Shown: positions 62,071 to 64,000 of the stretch, one piece after another
Layout: each line of letters begins with the position of its first letter
Position numbering within the stretch: position 1 is the first letter of the stretch
Assembly: GCF_030676955.1 (NCBI RefSeq)
Contig: NZ_JAUUUU010000004.1
Coordinates: 62,001-126,000, forward strand
Direction: 5' to 3'
DNA length: 64,000 nt
Origin: Porticoccus litoralis
Lineage (GTDB): Bacteria > Pseudomonadota > Gammaproteobacteria > Pseudomonadales > Porticoccaceae
Position numbers and translations under genes: made by a program
Notes under the pieces: generated by a model
What the model was told of the DNA's origin: nothing
What the model saw: only the letters and a program-made list of their open reading frames with translations
Databases searched by the model: none

Positions 62071-64000
62071 ATGAAAAAACTTAGATTCTTCCAATTGTTA
62101 GGTCTTGTTACAGTGCTGCAGACAGCGCCTGTTATGGCTGATGACACGGAGATTTTCTTTGGTGTCCCGGCAGATGAAGACCCCGCTCCCTCCAAGGTGA
62201 TGCTTTCTCTGGACTGGCGCCCTAACCTGGGGAGTCCCCAGTGTACCTACCATTCCGATCCGGGCATTTCCGACTGTGATGATGAACTGGGCAGTGAAAT
62301 TTACGCGGCCATCGGTGAAGAGGGGATAGTCGGCGATGGCGACGACTTGACCTTGTTTGATGCGCTCAGGGCAGTTTTTAGGGTCGTGTTTGATTATATT
62401 GCCCCGAAGGGTTTTGAAATTGGCTTTATGATGAGCCATGAAAACGAGAATAACTGTACCGCTACTGATGGTGACCTTAACAATGATAAGGGGTGTAGTG
62501 ACGGTGGTTATATTCTGCGCGGTTTTGAGGTCATCGATGAATCTGCTGCGGGACAGGCCTCAAAGGAGGAGTTGTTAAATATTCTGGCTAGCATCCCTGT
62601 GCCCCAGGGTAATCTAGCCCACCCTTACCAGGGCCGGGAGCTGTTTTTCGAACTTTACCGCTACTTGATTGGCGGTGATGTTCTCAATGGCCATAAAGGT
62701 TGGTCCGATTTCAACAGCGAGCGACAGCAGGGGAAAGGGCTTTACAATCTGGACCAGGACTATGCCAATAACGGTTGTGATTTTGAAACCGACCGGGGTT
62801 GCGAAAACACGACCATAACTGGCGATAGAAACCTTGATGGTGACGGTAACGTGATCTCTCCCTGGGTTGTCTGGGACAAGGGGATTGAAAATGCCGATGG
62901 GGATAAATATATCAGCCCCTATGCCGACGGTGACTATACCTGTTCAAAGACCTATACGGTTAACTTCCTATTCCAGGTCTCACAGCAGGATGCCGACTGG
63001 AATACCGCAATCGGCAAAGATATCGGCAACGGCAACAACGAACAGGGCCTGGAGTTGGGCAACACCTCCGGAGATAACGCTTTCCCGGAAATTATTGCAA
63101 AGCTCTACAATACCGACGTTGCCAGTACTGATGTGGGGCTTGATGTTGAAGGGGTGCAGAATGTCACCTCCTTCTTTATTGTAGATCAGCTCAACACCAA
63201 AACTACCCAGTATGCCCAAGCGGGTGGCACCGAGACACCTTATCCCGCTTCGGAAGACCCTGAGTTGCTGCTGGAGACCCTAAAAAGCATTTTTGACAGT
63301 ATTGCCTCTGTAAGCACGTCGTTCACCGCGGCGTCGGTGCCGGTAAACGTACAGAACCGTACCGAATCCCTACCGGATATGTACCTGGCCATTTTTAAGG
63401 TGGATGAAAATGGTTACCCATTCTGGCCTGGCAATGTCAAGAAGCTCACCATTGATACCACACTACTTGAAAATGGAACTACCTCGACGGTCATTAGAGA
63501 TGCCAATGATGCGGTGGCGTTTGATGCCACCACCGGGCGTGTCAGTGATGGGGCGCGCACGTTCTGGACGGATGTAAACGCGGACGATGTTGCGGTTGTC
63601 GAAGAGGATACGGCAGATACCGAGATCACAGATGGTAGCTTCATAACCCAGGGCGGTGCAGGCCACAAATTGCCCGGCTACCGTGAGTATGACGGTAGTG
63701 CCGCGACGATCTCCCCTACAGCTGCCAACGATACCTGGGCCGCTGGCGAGTTGGATGGTCGCCAGTTATTTATCAGCCCTGTTAGTGATGACATCAGCGG
63801 CACTGCAAATGGCGGAAATGCGTTGATTGCCCTGAACGCTGATAGTTCAGCTGCTGGGAGCCTGGCAGAAGATGATGAGATTCAGAGATTGCTTGGCGTT
63901 CAGATTGAGGATGAGCTGAATCCCGAAACCTACATTACTGACACAACGTTTGTGACTAAGATTGAGAGCCTCGCCGGTTTGAATTTTGGCCTGTCTATTA
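62071..64000 (+). CDS. pilY1: Type IV pilus tip/biogenesis protein PilY1, 3' end outside the window
   Basis: The frame is open from the ATG at 62071 to the window edge (643 residues), so the C-terminal beta-propeller is not seen. A Sec signal peptide is clear (MKKLRFFQLLGLVTVLQTAPVMA, cleavage about 23). The mature protein starts DDTEIFF as in other PilY1. The following vWA-like strand reads SKVMLSLDWRPNLGS, where a MIDAS-containing PilY1 has DxSxS. Cysteines are paired in an Asp-rich region (residues 59-270). A SIFDSIASVSTSFTAASVPV segment near 410-430 is conserved in PilY1. It completes the order fimT-pilV-W-X-Y1. Confidence 0.9.
   Translation, partial: MKKLRFFQLLGLVTVLQTAPVMADDTEIFFGVPADEDPAPSKVMLSLDWRPNLGSPQCTYHSDPGISDCDDELGSEIYAAIGEEGIVGDGDDLTLFDALRAVFRVVFDYIAPKGFEIGFMMSHENENNCTATDGDLNNDKGCSDGGYILRGFEVIDESAAGQASKEELLNILASIPVPQGNLAHPYQGRELFFELYRYLIGGDVLNGHKGWSDFNSERQQGKGLYNLDQDYANNGCDFETDRGCENTTITGDRNLDGDGNVISPWVVWDKGIENADGDKYISPYADGDYTCSKTYTVNFLFQVSQQDADWNTAIGKDIGNGNNEQGLELGNTSGDNAFPEIIAKLYNTDVASTDVGLDVEGVQNVTSFFIVDQLNTKTTQYAQAGGTETPYPASEDPELLLETLKSIFDSIASVSTSFTAASVPVNVQNRTESLPDMYLAIFKVDENGYPFWPGNVKKLTIDTTLLENGTTSTVIRDANDAVAFDATTGRVSDGARTFWTDVNADDVAVVEEDTADTEITDGSFITQGGAGHKLPGYREYDGSAATISPTAANDTWAAGELDGRQLFISPVSDDISGTANGGNALIALNADSSAAGSLAEDDEIQRLLGVQIEDELNPETYITDTTFVTKIESLAGLNFGLSI

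Overview
The window reads as a chromosomal segment of a marine-type gammaproteobacterium. Its gene order closely follows Pseudomonas and the Cellvibrionales-like lineages: the rpsU-yqeY-dnaG-rpoD macromolecular synthesis operon, tsaD-folB-folK, cca, ispB / rplU-rpmA-obgE-proB, rpsT / murJ-ribF-ileS-lspA-fkpB-ispH, and then the minor-pilin cluster fimT-pilV-pilW-pilX-pilY1. The assignment rests on gene order and protein motifs read by eye, so the genus is not determined. No tRNA, rRNA, IS element, phage or CRISPR array was recognised.

Layout. 1-4.7 kb: rpoD (its 3' end lies beyond the window), dnaG, yqeY and rpsU on the minus strand. 4.8-8 kb: tsaD, folB, folK and an FMN-dependent alpha-hydroxy-acid dehydrogenase on the plus strand. 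7.9-10.9 kb: a DksA/TraR-type zinc protein, a small heat-shock protein behind a sigma-32-type promoter, a pteridine-reductase-like SDR and cca, all minus. 11-12.8 kb: a CorA-type transporter and an MscS channel. 12.9-16.1 kb: a 60-residue unrecognised gene behind a LexA-type operator, then uvrA.

16.3-35.6 kb is a surface-polysaccharide (O-antigen/EPS, Wzx/Wzy type) locus on the plus strand. It holds wzz, a wreck of a phosphomannomutase gene, ugd, a fused CMP-sugar synthetase/PseG-like hydrolase, a NeuB-family synthase, a pyruvyltransferase-family protein, two hexapeptide acyltransferases, wzx, wzy, three glycosyltransferase-like genes, rfbBACD (dTDP-L-rhamnose) and manC (GDP-mannose). The locus sits between uvrA and the MFS(YajR)/ssb pair, which are neighbours in Pseudomonas. 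It therefore looks like a variable cassette lodged in a conserved block. A WcaJ-type initiating phosphotransferase lies just beyond ssb and a GST gene.

38-43 kb: wcaJ-like, fabB, fabA and ispB (minus). 43-46 kb: rplU, rpmA, obgE and proB (plus). 46-51 kb: an accessory insert of a 2OG-Fe(II) oxygenase, ptsP and a RimK-like ATP-grasp ligase, then rpsT. 51-59 kb: murJ, ribF, ileS, lspA, fkpB and ispH. 59-64 kb: type IV pilus minor pilins, ending inside pilY1.

The least ordinary parts are (i) the nonulosonate-type cassette made of a NeuA-PseG fusion and a NeuB homologue, with no recognisable upstream sugar-modifying enzymes, (ii) the LexA-operator small gene beside uvrA, (iii) the manB relic, and (iv) a PilY1 whose N-terminal vWA-like region lacks the expected metal-binding DxSxS.
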